A stretch of DNA of 64,000 nucleotides from CAYPHA01 sp964410215 (GTDB lineage: Bacteria > Calditrichota > Calditrichia > Calditrichales > CAYPHA01), in the NCBI GenBank assembly GCA_964410215.1, contig CAYPHA010000018.1, forward strand, positions 1 to 64,000, read 5' to 3'. Under the pieces are notes generated by a model. The model was not told the DNA's origin and ran no database searches. It saw only the letters and a list, made by a program, of their open reading frames with translations. A program made the translations under genes and the position numbers. Below, piece after piece: positions 1 through 8,866 of the stretch. Every line of letters starts with the position of its first letter. Position 1 is the stretch's first letter.

Positions 1-150
1 AATACCATGATAAAAATTGTGTACTAATGTTGCCAATCCAGCCAACTCAAGAAAAGACAAATCAGGTAGTTTCTCTTTGTCGGGAATCAATGTAATTAAA
101 CGTGATATGTTGGCATATTCAGCTTCAATTTTTTCCTTTAGATCAGCCAT
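1..150 (-). CDS. HEPN/HepT-like toxin, N-terminal 50 residues (runs off window edge)
   Basis: Reading the minus strand from an ATG at 150 gives 50 codons with no stop before the window edge, starting MADLKEKIEAEYANISRLI and including an LELAGLATLVHNFYHGI stretch. This pattern is typical of the HepT-like ribonuclease toxins paired with minimal nucleotidyltransferases. The ATG lies inside the end of the upstream nucleotidyltransferase gene (8-nt overlap, ATGGCTGA), so the two are translationally coupled. The catalytic R-x4-6-H motif of HEPN RNases would lie beyond the edge, so activity cannot be judged. The family call is from the N-terminal helix and the gene pairing. Confidence 0.7.
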   Translation of the reverse strand, partial: MADLKEKIEAEYANISRLITLIPDKEKLPDLSFLELAGLATLVHNFYHGI

Positions 151-421
151 ATAACAATATGCCTTCAGAACGAATGATAGTATTAAAGGGATTATTTAAA
201 CTTAAATCTATAATATCAACGGGCTTTGATAAACCAAAAATCATCTCACTGTAAAATTTAAAAAACTGATTATCGGGAATACCCTCTACGGCAAGATCTA
301 TATCATTCCCATCTTTTGAAGGATGTGTTCCTGAACCAAAAAGAATGACTTTTTTTGCTCCATACTTTTTGGCAATCTGCAATATACTGGATTTATCTTT
401 GTCAGAAATCATATACATCAT
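143..421 (-). CDS. Minimal nucleotidyltransferase (MNT), probable antitoxin of the HEPN partner
   Basis: A 92-residue single-domain nucleotidyltransferase. The nucleotide-binding signature is visible around residues 29-42: GS, nine residues, then DID, close to the usual GSx10DxD. In known MNT/HEPN modules the MNT protein is the antitoxin and can transfer AMP to the HEPN ribonuclease; the preserved DxD makes that possible here. It is the first gene of a two-gene unit and overlaps the HEPN gene by 8 nt. Two adjacent start codons (MMYM) exist and the first is used here. The region is noticeably more AT-rich than the genes to its right, which suits a mobile defence or stress module. Confidence 0.8.
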   Translation of the reverse strand: MMYMISDKDKSSILQIAKKYGAKKVILFGSGTHPSKDGNDIDLAVEGIPDNQFFKFYSEMIFGLSKPVDIIDLSLNNPFNTIIRSEGILLYG

Positions 422-519
422 TCAATTGTTGATCAATATGAATAAAATATATATCATCTCATAACAGAAGCAAGGAAATCAAGATGTAAATTTTTAAACA
501 AATGCCCGGTAAGTCCGCC

Positions 520-1137
520 TTATTTTCTTAATGATGCCTTCGTGAAGATGTATTCCGGGATGGCCTGGTTAAATCTGATTTCGGTGATGCGGAATTCGGT
601 GCCTTTTCCCTGCTTCAGCATGTCCTTGTAAAGGATGGTGGTCGGGAACCAGCGGCCGTCGATCTGCCGGACATCGCTCAGGGTCGTTCGCTTCAGCAAC
701 TGGCCGCTTTTCGCGTACAGCTCCTCCTTCAGAGGAACGAAACGATCACGGTCGATCCACATTTTCCGGGAATCATAGGCAATGTCATCGACCGTCGCTT
801 TTAGTTCGAGGACATAGGTATCCCTGCCGTCGATCGCTTCGTTGCCGGTGACGCGGGCATCGTAAACATCGGTCAGCTTGCGGTCTTCCATCATGTCTTC
901 ATACGAAAGATCCGATCCCATAACCGACTGCCGCAACATGTGCCCGGAAATCTGAATGGCCCGATCCGTATCCGGTGAATAAATCCACAGTTTATCTTCC
1001 AGTTTCAGCATTTTCACACCCTTCTCGCGCGGGGGAGAAAGATACTCGGTAAACGATTTGGTATCGCCAACCGAATAGGATTTGGACGTAATCGTGCGGC
1101 TGTCACGGCGCCCGTGAATGACCATGGTGGATTCAAA
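520..1137 (-). CDS. LolA-like outer-membrane lipoprotein-sorting protein, C-terminal part (N-terminus lost in gap)
   Basis: About 205 residues read from the gap to a stop at 520. The sequence carries the pattern of periplasmic LolA-like (outer-membrane lipoprotein-sorting) proteins: a STMVIHGRRDSR-type beta strand, then KMLKLEDKLWIYSPDTDRAIQISGHML, then a D-x-Y-V-L-E-L core and a KMWIDRDRFVPLKEELY strand. The signal peptide and first strand are missing, hidden by the N run at 1138-1237. An apparent single protein spanning the gap with the permease is an artefact of translating through N. As last gene of the ABC operon it probably carries or accepts the lipidic substrate in the periplasm. Confidence 0.75.
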   Translation of the reverse strand, partial: FESTMVIHGRRDSRTITSKSYSVGDTKSFTEYLSPPREKGVKMLKLEDKLWIYSPDTDRAIQISGHMLRQSVMGSDLSYEDMMEDRKLTDVYDARVTGNEAIDGRDTYVLELKATVDDIAYDSRKMWIDRDRFVPLKEELYAKSGQLLKRTTLSDVRQIDGRWFPTTILYKDMLKQGKGTEFRITEIRFNQAIPEYIFTKASLRK

Positions 1138-1237
1138 NNNNNNNNNNNNNNNNNNNNNNNNNNNNNNNNNNNNNNNNNNNNNNNNNNNNNNNNNNNNNNN
1201 NNNNNNNNNNNNNNNNNNNNNNNNNNNNNNNNNNNNN
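1138..1237. other. Assembly gap (100 N)
   Basis: Exactly 100 N, the conventional placeholder for a gap of unknown length. It removes the C-terminal end of the second ABC permease (last membrane helix or helices) and the N-terminus of the LolA-like gene. Genes in the gap cannot be excluded. Confidence 0.99.
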
Positions 1238-2427
1238 ACACCCGGTATAAAACCAATGTAATAGGCTTCCGGCGTGATCATTGCCCGGTAGACGGTCGGC
1301 ATCATCATGGCGCCACCACCCGGAATAGCCTGTCCGAAATCGATGCCGTGTTCCTGCAGAAAAAAGGAAGCGGCCAGACCTATAAGCGTACCCAGTACGG
1401 ATCCGATAAAACCAATGATGACAGCCTCGTAAAGAAGCGTTTTGTATATATGCTTTTTTTCTTCGCCGAGGGCAAGCCGGATACCGAATTCCGTGTACCG
1501 GCGCAATCCACCGAGCAACCCCGTGTTCCAGAGGACGACGGACAGGGCAAAAACCAGAATCGTGATCATAATACCACTCATGCTGTCTGCATAAGCAAGA
1601 TATTCATCGAGGCCGCTCTGATCCTTGAGCTGTACCATTTCCGGGGCAAATTCATCGGTATTATCCGTATATGCCGCGTTAAACGTTTCTTTGACGGCTG
1701 TTGCTTTTTCATCATAATATACGCCGGACTGGAAATATCCCAGGATTTCGCCGGCCGCATCCTGCATATCGAGGGAAACCTGTGCATCGGTGATATCGAT
1801 AATAATGGCGCCGCGGTCGAGTGCCGCGGTACCGAAACGGACCGTACCCGCGACGATGAAGTTTGTGAATGCCATACTTCCATACATGGTCGAACTGAAG
1901 AGGGTGACTTCATCTCCGATAGCGACACGGAACCGGTCTGCAAAATCATGGCTGATCAATGCTTCACCGGACTGGTCCGGAACGGAACCGGAAACCAGCG
2001 ATTTGCGAATGTTCATACGGGCCAATTCCCGGGAACCGGGCGAGAACAGATCGATGCCCTGACCGATTACCGGTCCCTGCGCCCGGGTATCCCCGCTGGA
2101 ATCGGGGACATCGAGTAAGCCGCCGAAACGAATGCGTTGCACCCAGTCCAGTCCCGGATACGTTTCTTCCAGATCGGATATCAGTTCACCTGTACCCAGA
2201 AGGGCCAGATCATTAGGGGCCTGGCTGGCATTTTCCGCATAGGCACGTGTCATGATTTTCACGTGACCCGTGCTGAAATTGGCATTCAGCTCAATCATAT
2301 CAGTGAAGACGCCTTTCAACCAGGCGGTCAGGAGCACGGTCAGAAAAACACCGATGGAGACGATGATGACCGGAAGCAGGCTCCTGTTTTTATCCCGAAG
2401 GATGCCCTTTATAAGAAAGTCAATCAT
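1238..2427 (-). CDS. ABC transporter permease, FtsX/LolC-E type (C-terminus lost in gap)
   Basis: About 396 residues from an ATG at 2427. A first transmembrane segment lies at residues 15-37, followed by a large periplasmic MacB_PCD-like domain (residues ~45-285). Helices follow with a WNTGLLGGLRRYTEFGIRLALGEEKKHI loop, the conserved FtsX-domain cytoplasmic R-x3-E-x-G-I-R-x-A-L-G motif. The last helix is cut off by the N run. Its ATG overlaps the stop of the upstream permease (ATGA), so the two permeases should form a heterodimer with the ATPase at 3815-4513, as LolC and LolE do with LolD. Confidence 0.85.
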
Positions 2428-3590
2428 TGAATTTTCCCCTTCAGTGCATCGGTGGGATTCATTTTTGAAATACGTCTCGCCGGCAGGAAGCTGACGATGG
2501 TCGCGGAAACAACAACCAGCATGACTGTTGAAATAATCAGGCCTGTGCCGTAAACAGGGTAAATTTTTTCGGCGATGCTGATTCCCATATCGGTGGTCGA
2601 GAGCGGCAGCGCAAAGCCGTTTTTCGCGAGATAGACAAATAACGGTGTCCCGTAAACAGCGGCAAGCAGCATGGCCAGAATGCTGTAGGTGGTTCCTTCA
2701 ACGGTAAAAATACGGATAACCTGCCAGCGGGTCATTCCCAGAGCAATATAGGTGCCGATCTCTTTCTGCCTCCTGAAAATGGACATCACCTGGGTGTCGA
2801 AAATTGCCAGCAGGGCGATGACCAGAAGCAATCCATAGAGGATGGAAGCGCCGCCTTTCTTGGACTGGATGATCTTGTCCAGGTCGGCCAGCAGATAATC
2901 CAGGTCCTTGAAAATCCAGGGAGCATGTTGCGCCTGCTGATACTCTTCACCGACAACGATATACGTGGCCTCACCGGGCATACCGAGCATATCCTGCAGG
3001 GTATGCAGCGGAAGCCAGATCTGACCGTTATCAATGCCCGGGACATTACAATGAAAAATAGACACTATCCGAATTTCACGGGCATCGAAGGTACCGTTTG
3101 TGTCCCGCCAGCGGATTAACAGGATGTCATTTTGTTTAACATGGATCGATTTGGCCATGCGGTTCCCAATCAGTGCGGGTATGGCGCTGTTGGTATCGTT
3201 TAGGGCCGTGCCGGGAAGTTTCAATAAACTCTGATCCGGATCGATCCCTTTCAAAATAACGCTCTGCATCCGCCCTTCCGGATACACTGTTGCCTGGGTG
3301 ACCAGCACCGGTACGACCTTCTGCTCCTGTGCCCTTTTTTTCAGGTCTTCCGAAAGCGGGGCATGCGCGTCCTGAAAAGTAAACACATCATATGGATCAT
3401 AGTCGGGATGCCAAAGCTGACCGCCTCCGATTTCCCATTCGATGGTATCGGTGCGGGCCTGGCGGTTCCAGCCATCGATAATGCCGTTATAAAATATAAT
3501 AACGACAAAGGAAAAAGAGAGCACGGCCACATTCAGCCAGGTACGCAACCCGGCGCCGATTAGATTTCTGAAAGCAAGTTTGATAGTCAT
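2424..3590 (-). CDS. ABC transporter permease, FtsX/LolC-E type
   Basis: A complete 388-residue permease. It has an N-terminal transmembrane helix (residues ~13-35), a periplasmic MacB_PCD-like domain (~40-240) and three C-terminal helices. The loop after helix 2 reads FRRQKEIGTYIALGMTRWQVI, the FtsX-family coupling motif, and it ends with the usual SFLPARRISKMNPTDALKG tail. The next permease starts within its stop codon. It is separated from the ATPase gene by 224 nt of T/C-rich heptamer repeats, unusual spacing inside an otherwise tight operon. The substrate is not identifiable from sequence; the LolA-like and barrel neighbours suggest a lipid or lipoprotein. Confidence 0.88.
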   Translation of the reverse strand: MTIKLAFRNLIGAGLRTWLNVAVLSFSFVVIIFYNGIIDGWNRQARTDTIEWEIGGGQLWHPDYDPYDVFTFQDAHAPLSEDLKKRAQEQKVVPVLVTQATVYPEGRMQSVILKGIDPDQSLLKLPGTALNDTNSAIPALIGNRMAKSIHVKQNDILLIRWRDTNGTFDAREIRIVSIFHCNVPGIDNGQIWLPLHTLQDMLGMPGEATYIVVGEEYQQAQHAPWIFKDLDYLLADLDKIIQSKKGGASILYGLLLVIALLAIFDTQVMSIFRRQKEIGTYIALGMTRWQVIRIFTVEGTTYSILAMLLAAVYGTPLFVYLAKNGFALPLSTTDMGISIAEKIYPVYGTGLIISTVMLVVVSATIVSFLPARRISKMNPTDALKGKIQ

Positions 3591-3685
3591 CAGATAAAAG
3601 TCTTTTGTCTACAGTTGTTAGTCTTTCGTTATGTGTCCTGGACGGTTGTCATTGGCTTCCAAGTCCAGTCACATCGGTTTTTAAT

Positions 3686-3752
<67 letters not shown>

Positions 3753-3814
3753 ATCTCTATGCCCCATCCCCCCAAATCCGCACTTCCTGCTTCTCACTTC
3801 CTACTTCATACTTC

Positions 3815-4513
3815 CTAATTCTTAATTTCCCTGTCTTCCACCACCTTCCCATCCTTCAGGGAAATAATACGCCTGAGGTACTTCATCACTTTTTCATCAT
3901 GAGTGGCAAAGATAAACGTGGTTTTGAGTTCTCTGTTCAGCGTTTCCATCGTCTGCAGAATGTGATGTGAGTTTTCCGAATCCAGATTGGCCGTGGGTTC
4001 ATCGGCAAGCACGATCTCCGGCTTTTTAACGATCGAGCGTGCGATGGCAACGCGCTGGCTTTCACCACCGGACAGCCGTCCCGGTTTCGATTCCGCTTTA
4101 TCAGTCAGACCGACCCAGTCCAGGGCATCCATGACCGCCTTTCTGCGTTCATCCCCCGGCATCCCCTGAAGCAGCAGGGTAAATTCGACATTCTCGTAAA
4201 CTGTGTAGACAGGGAGCAGGTTATATGTCTGAAAAATAAAACCGATATGCCGGTTCCGTAATTGTGCCGACTGTTTGTGTGTCAGAGAAGCAATGGAATG
4301 GTCGAGAACGTGCACGCTGCCTTCGGTTGGTACATCGAGGGAACCGATGATATTTAACAAAGTTGTTTTCCCGGAACCGCTCGGACCGACAAGGCCGGCG
4401 AATTCACCCTTTTCAAAATCCAGATTGATATGACGCAGGGCGGTAAATTCGCCTGTTCCGGAAGGGAAACGCTTGACCATTTCTTTGATCGATATAATGG
4501 AATTGCTATTCAT
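3815..4513 (-). CDS. ABC transporter ATP-binding protein, LolD/MacB family
   Basis: A 232-residue ATPase with all nucleotide-binding motifs: Walker A GPSGSGKT (43-50), Q-loop FQTYNLLP (94-101), signature LSGGESQ (147-153), Walker B IVLADEP (167-173) and switch His205. The LolD/MacB type is shown by the YNLLP stretch after the Q-loop and by its size. An in-frame start at 4573 would overlap the upstream gene and add a non-family extension, so the ATG at 4513 is chosen, 16 nt after the barrel stop. It should power the two permeases downstream on the minus strand. Confidence 0.93.
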   Translation of the reverse strand: MNSNSIISIKEMVKRFPSGTGEFTALRHINLDFEKGEFAGLVGPSGSGKTTLLNIIGSLDVPTEGSVHVLDHSIASLTHKQSAQLRNRHIGFIFQTYNLLPVYTVYENVEFTLLLQGMPGDERRKAVMDALDWVGLTDKAESKPGRLSGGESQRVAIARSIVKKPEIVLADEPTANLDSENSHHILQTMETLNRELKTTFIFATHDEKVMKYLRRIISLKDGKVVEDREIKN

Positions 4514-4529
4514 GGATTTTCTGCCACGT

Positions 4530-5675
4530 TTAATGGTTAAATACGAACATGAGTTGGACACCTTTTCCCGCATAGAGGTTCTCAGTATCGCCCCGGGAGA
4601 GTAAACGGCCCTCTTCCGGATTCCAGAAACCGAGTATATAGAATGTAAGTCTGTCTAACTGCCGTTGCCAGTTAAAAATCGTGTAAATTTGATCATCAGC
4701 CCAGCTGTAATAATGGATGGAACGGAAGGTGTCGAAAAAGCCAAACGGATAGGACATGGAGACGACAGAAAAGGAAGCCGTGTTGTCAAATGTGAATGCG
4801 TTCCTGTCGTATGAAAAATATAATTGCTCATACACCATGTAAAGTCCGTTACCGATATTGAACGTGTAATCCAGCCCGCTGTTGAACATCTGCTGATGCG
4901 TTAATGCACCGATGTCTTTTTCACTGGCGGTCCAGGATGCTTCGAACCAGCATCCGACGATTAAATCAAGGCGGGTATCGACGCCGATCCGATGTTCGGG
5001 AATCCGGTGAACCGCGGGTGTTGATAATGGCCCCTTTCTGCCGTCGGCGGTCCGGTAATGGTAGGTTATAGCCGCCTCACCGCCAGGCAGGGGATATTGA
5101 ACGCGTCCTCCGAATTCCGGATGATTTTTATATGTCCCGATCTGCTCAAAACCCTTGGGATCGCTGTTGCCATAGAGTCCCCAGAGCCAGATATTGGAAT
5201 TGTTCAAAAAATAGTAGCGGCACAGCATCCCCCACACGCCATCGGTGAGACCCAGGGGATCGCGGGCGTCCATGCGATCAAACCACATCAGCGGCCGCAG
5301 TAGAGTGGCCGACCCGAAATTAATTTTTTGCAGGCCGATCCTGCACTCAAACTGCCGTGTAGAATAGCGCATCCAGAGCCGGTATGCCCTGATATCTGCG
5401 TTCGTGTCGAGGCTGTCGAAAAGATGGGCACCTATATTTCCGTACACATTCGGGGATAGTTCAAAATCGATCATGCCGCGATTCCCGAGGGAGAATTCAT
5501 AATTGAGCTGCGGTATATACCTGCTGCCGAGACGCAGCGGTAGATCCTGGGCAACATGCATGCTCGACCATGCTGACCACTGGCCGCGGAAATCGACTTG
5601 CCGTGACCCGGCCCGGATAATAGTTACCGGGATAACGATCAGGATTAAGATCATGATACCCGTTTTTGAACACAT
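4530..5675 (-). CDS. Outer-membrane beta-barrel protein heading the ABC operon
   Basis: A 381-residue protein with an N-terminal hydrophobic signal (MCSKTGIMILILIVIPVTII) and then alternating short amphipathic strands rich in Y, W and F: RLWMRYSTRQFECRIGLQKI, NSNIWLWGLYG and a C-terminal strand ending FVFNH. No named family is recognised with confidence; it resembles alginate-export or DUF1302-like porins in general layout. The start is uncertain: an in-frame ATG 102 nt upstream gives a poor leader, and another at 5654 is possible. Being first in an operon with a LolCDE-like transporter and a LolA-like protein, it may be the outer-membrane end of the same export path. Confidence 0.65.
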   Translation of the reverse strand: MCSKTGIMILILIVIPVTIIRAGSRQVDFRGQWSAWSSMHVAQDLPLRLGSRYIPQLNYEFSLGNRGMIDFELSPNVYGNIGAHLFDSLDTNADIRAYRLWMRYSTRQFECRIGLQKINFGSATLLRPLMWFDRMDARDPLGLTDGVWGMLCRYYFLNNSNIWLWGLYGNSDPKGFEQIGTYKNHPEFGGRVQYPLPGGEAAITYHYRTADGRKGPLSTPAVHRIPEHRIGVDTRLDLIVGCWFEASWTASEKDIGALTHQQMFNSGLDYTFNIGNGLYMVYEQLYFSYDRNAFTFDNTASFSVVSMSYPFGFFDTFRSIHYYSWADDQIYTIFNWQRQLDRLTFYILGFWNPEEGRLLSRGDTENLYAGKGVQLMFVFNH

Positions 5676-5808
5676 ATTTGCTGACTTTTGCCTGATTGTA
5701 CGAGAAAGAAATTGTGAGATTCTGAAAATCCTTGAAAAATATTCTTTTAATATAGTATTTTGGTACGGTGCAGACAAGGTGTTGTTTCAATAAACCAGAT
5801 ATAAACGA

Positions 5809-6564
5809 ATGATATCTCAGCGTATCCATATAGGTACATCGGGTTGGTCTTATAAGGACTGGGTCGGTCCGTTTTATCCGCAGGGAACAAAAGCCGCGGA
5901 TTACCTTCCTCTTTATGCCCGGAAATATAATACCGTCGAAATCGATTCGACTTTTTACGGTATACCACGGCAAAGTACGGTTGAAAAATGGTTCGATATT
6001 TCACCGGATGGATTTATCTTTTCACCAAAAGTGCCTCAGGAGATTACACATGAATACCGTCTGAAAGAATGTGACCAGATCTGGGCTAAATACCTGGACA
6101 CCATGAAGATTTTAGGTCCAAAGCTTGGCCCGGTTGTATTGCAGTTTGATTATAAGTTCAGGTTTGACGCGCATTGTGAGATTCTTGAACAGTTCCTCGA
6201 CAAGCATGCCGGGGAAGCCGGAATATGCGTGGAGATCCGGAATAAAGACTGGCATCAGGACAGGTTCTATGAAATGCTGAAAAAGTATAACGTTGCACTG
6301 GTGCTCAATGACCTGTATTACATGCCGCGGGTCGTTAAGATTACTTCAGACTTTGCCTATATACGCCTTCTCGGAAACCGCAAACAGATTCCCGATGATT
6401 TTTCCCATGCACGGGTCAACCGGGACAGGGATATCGACTGGTGGGCCCGATGGATACAGGATTTCCTGGAGGAAGAGCTGGAAGTATATGTGTATTCAAA
6501 CAATCGCTACCAGGGACACGCTCCGGCAACCCTGGAAGCGATTAAAGAACGGCTCGGTTTTTAA
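5809..6564 (+). CDS. DUF72 (YecE-like) TIM-barrel protein
   Basis: 251 residues starting MISQRIHIGTSGWSYKDWVGPFYP, the hallmark opening of DUF72 proteins, followed by NTVEIDSTFYGIP and KVPQEITHE. The C-terminus reads VYSNNRYQGHAPATLEAIKERLG, again typical. The length matches the family. The biochemical role is not established; the fold is a TIM barrel. It is transcribed away from the ABC operon, and its stop overlaps by 4 bp the stop of the convergent gpmI gene. No clear Shine-Dalgarno precedes the ATG. Confidence 0.93.
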   Translation: MISQRIHIGTSGWSYKDWVGPFYPQGTKAADYLPLYARKYNTVEIDSTFYGIPRQSTVEKWFDISPDGFIFSPKVPQEITHEYRLKECDQIWAKYLDTMKILGPKLGPVVLQFDYKFRFDAHCEILEQFLDKHAGEAGICVEIRNKDWHQDRFYEMLKKYNVALVLNDLYYMPRVVKITSDFAYIRLLGNRKQIPDDFSHARVNRDRDIDWWARWIQDFLEEELEVYVYSNNRYQGHAPATLEAIKERLGF

Positions 6565-8123
6565 CTGTTTTTATTCATGATGATGACATCCGAGGTCATC
6601 TCTTTCGGGATGTCAAGGCCCATCAAACCGAGCACACTCGGTGCCAGGTCGGACAGCTTTCCGCCTTCTTTCAGTTCATAATTGCCGGCATCTTTCGAAA
6701 CATAGATCATTTCAACCTTGAACGTCGTATGACTCGTCTTGGTCATATGCGTTTCATAATCGAGCATTTGCTCCGAATTGCCATGGTCCGCGGTGATAAT
6801 CACATGGGCATCGAGTTCCAGCAGGCGTTTGACAACCTTTCCGATGCATTCATCAACCACCTCGATGGCCTTTTTTGCGGCATCAAAATTCCCCGTGTGG
6901 CCGACCATGTCCCCGTTGGCATAATTAACGAGAATGAATCCGTACGGGTTGTCTTCCAGCCGCTTCAACAGTTCTTCGGTAATGCCGTATGCTTCCATTT
7001 CAGGGTGGCTGGCAAACGCGGAGGCGTCGATGTCGCTTTTAATCTCAACCTGGTCTTCTTTGGGATAGGGCGTCGTTGATTTGCCGTTGAAAAAGCTGGT
7101 TACATGCCGGAATTTCTGTGTTTCCGAAATACGTAACTGACGGATGCCCGCGCCCGAAATCACTTCTCCGAGAAGGTTATTCATCGATCCGCCGGTTCCC
7201 ATCGCGCCAAGCAGAAATTGCGTAAACTCATCATAATAACGCGTGAAACCCAGGTAATAGACATCCGGTTTTGCTTTGAGTGTGCCGGGATAGTCATCTT
7301 CGACAAAGGCCATGGAAAGCTGTATGGCACGATCCTGACGGTAATTGGTGTGGAAGACACAATCTCCATCCTGCATGCCGTCATAATTACCGATTACATG
7401 CGGTGGAATATATTCATCGAACATATCGACCTTATCCGGTGTTTTGTCATTTTCATATGAATTCTTTATCGCTTCCTCTGCGTTATCCGTTTTGCGTCCT
7501 TCAGCCGAAACCAGGCAATTATACGCAATATCGGTCAGATTCCAGTTCCGGGAGCGGTCCATAGAGTAATAACGGCCCATCAGGGTACCGATGCGGCAGT
7601 TACCGACTTCTTCCATAACCTGTTTCAGTTTAGTGATATATTCCAGGGAACTATGAGGCGGCGTATCCCGGCCATCCAGAAAAGGATGAAGAATAATTTC
7701 CCCTTCCGGAAATTCATTTCGCGCCTGGTGCATTATTTTGAAGAGGTGGTCCTGGTGTGCGTGGACCCCTTCATCCTGCAGCAGACCCAGCAGATGCAGA
7801 CGGGATTGATGCGATTTCCAGCTTTGTATCAGTTCCTGCCATTTTTCAGTTTTGAATATGGAGCCGTCGACAAAACCATCATCGATACGCTTCAGTTCCT
7901 GAACGACCACCCGTCCGGCGCCCATGTTCAGGTGCCCGACTTCACTGGAACCCTGGAAACCCTCCGGCAGACCGACCGCTTCCCCGGAAGTATCAATAAG
8001 GGTCCATGGATAGTTCTTTTTGTAGGAGTCGATATTCGGGGTATTTGCCGCCATAACGGCATTGCCCTCCGGATTTTCGTTATATCCCCAGCCATCTCTG
8101 ACGATCAGACATACAGGTCGCAT
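6561..8123 (-). CDS. gpmI: 2,3-bisphosphoglycerate-independent phosphoglycerate mutase
   Basis: 520 residues, the usual length of cofactor-independent mutases, interconverting 3- and 2-phosphoglycerate in glycolysis. It shows the metal-binding start CLIVRDGWG (Asp10) and the catalytic serine loop GSSEVGHLNMGAGR (Ser60; most homologues have GNSEVGH). Also present are the HAHQDHL, LDGRDTPP and ITADHGNSEQM metal-site segments. The ATG at 8123 is preceded by AAAGGA. Transcription converges on the DUF72 gene. A cytoplasmic Mn-dependent alkaline-phosphatase-superfamily enzyme. Confidence 0.97.
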   Translation of the reverse strand: MRPVCLIVRDGWGYNENPEGNAVMAANTPNIDSYKKNYPWTLIDTSGEAVGLPEGFQGSSEVGHLNMGAGRVVVQELKRIDDGFVDGSIFKTEKWQELIQSWKSHQSRLHLLGLLQDEGVHAHQDHLFKIMHQARNEFPEGEIILHPFLDGRDTPPHSSLEYITKLKQVMEEVGNCRIGTLMGRYYSMDRSRNWNLTDIAYNCLVSAEGRKTDNAEEAIKNSYENDKTPDKVDMFDEYIPPHVIGNYDGMQDGDCVFHTNYRQDRAIQLSMAFVEDDYPGTLKAKPDVYYLGFTRYYDEFTQFLLGAMGTGGSMNNLLGEVISGAGIRQLRISETQKFRHVTSFFNGKSTTPYPKEDQVEIKSDIDASAFASHPEMEAYGITEELLKRLEDNPYGFILVNYANGDMVGHTGNFDAAKKAIEVVDECIGKVVKRLLELDAHVIITADHGNSEQMLDYETHMTKTSHTTFKVEMIYVSKDAGNYELKEGGKLSDLAPSVLGLMGLDIPKEMTSDVIIMNKNS

Positions 8124-8193
8124 CGTTTTCCTTTCTATTTGAATTTTTATTTTTCACTGTATAACTATTGGCTGTACCGCATTGCCAGGAATC

Positions 8194-8736
8194 CTATAGC
8201 GTCTGGTCAAGCGCCTGAATATGCGCAATAATGGTATCATCTTCCGCCAGCCCGCCGATACCCTCATCACCATCAGCCAGAACTTTTTCCACCGGTTCGA
8301 TAATCTGCACATTGTAAAAATCGCTCAGTTGATCCAGATGCAGGCGGGTCAGCGGATTTTCCCACATGCGCGTGTTCATCGCGGGAGCAACGATCAAAGG
8401 TTTAGTGCCCAGGGCCCGAACCGTGGATGTCAGTAAATTATCGCAAATACCGTTCGCTATCTTGGCCAGGCTGTTGGCCGAAAGCGGTGCGATCAGGAAT
8501 ACATCACACCATTTCGCCAGTTCAATATGAACGACATGTTCCGTATACTGCCATTCATCTTCGTCGGTATAACTGACGTTCTGACTCATAACAGACAGGG
8601 CCTGCGGAGCAACGAAGGCTTTGGAACTTTCGGTCATCAGGGTAATGATTTCATGATCTAACTTTTTCAGCGATGACACCAGATTTGGAATCCGGTATGC
8701 TGCGATAGAGGATGTAATGCCTAATAAGAGATTCAT
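8194..8736 (-). CDS. Phosphopantothenoylcysteine decarboxylase-type flavoprotein (CoaC-like)
   Basis: A 180-residue HFCD flavoprotein. It opens MNLLLGITSSIAAYRIPNL (FMN-binding start) and has HIELAKWCDVFLIAPLSANSLAKIANGICDNLL, including the catalytic histidine, and the PAMNTRMW motif typical of PPC decarboxylases. In most bacteria CoaC is fused to the CoaB synthetase; here the protein stops after the decarboxylase domain and no CoaB lies nearby. So either CoaB is elsewhere, or this is a related HFCD enzyme. It is 70 nt upstream of gpmI on the same strand. Confidence 0.88.
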   Translation of the reverse strand: MNLLLGITSSIAAYRIPNLVSSLKKLDHEIITLMTESSKAFVAPQALSVMSQNVSYTDEDEWQYTEHVVHIELAKWCDVFLIAPLSANSLAKIANGICDNLLTSTVRALGTKPLIVAPAMNTRMWENPLTRLHLDQLSDFYNVQIIEPVEKVLADGDEGIGGLAEDDTIIAHIQALDQTL

Positions 8737-8770
8737 AACAGTGTATCCATTAATTATTGGTTATCACATG

Positions 8771-8827
8771 TTGATATAGACCGCAATTATAGCTATTTTT
8801 ATCTACTTTATCAACCATTATAAAGTA
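8771..8827 (+). promoter_or_regulatory. Candidate promoter plus inverted-repeat operator before rubrerythrin-like gene
   Basis: TTGATA (8771-8776) and TATTTT (8794-8799) are separated by 17 bp, a sigma-70-like layout. Just downstream a perfect 8-bp inverted repeat, TACTTTAT (8804-8811) and ATAAAGTA (8820-8827), lies where a repressor could block initiation. FCB sigma factors often use other sequences, so the promoter call is weak; the inverted repeat is directly visible. Confidence 0.35.
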
Positions 8828-8866
8828 ATACCGGTTTATCACACATTTTAATAATGAGGGTTCCCG

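Noticed and set aside
1114..2118. A long open frame on the plus strand (334 codons) through the N gap
   Set aside because: It is antisense to the permease and LolA-like genes, includes N codons and shows no protein-family pattern.
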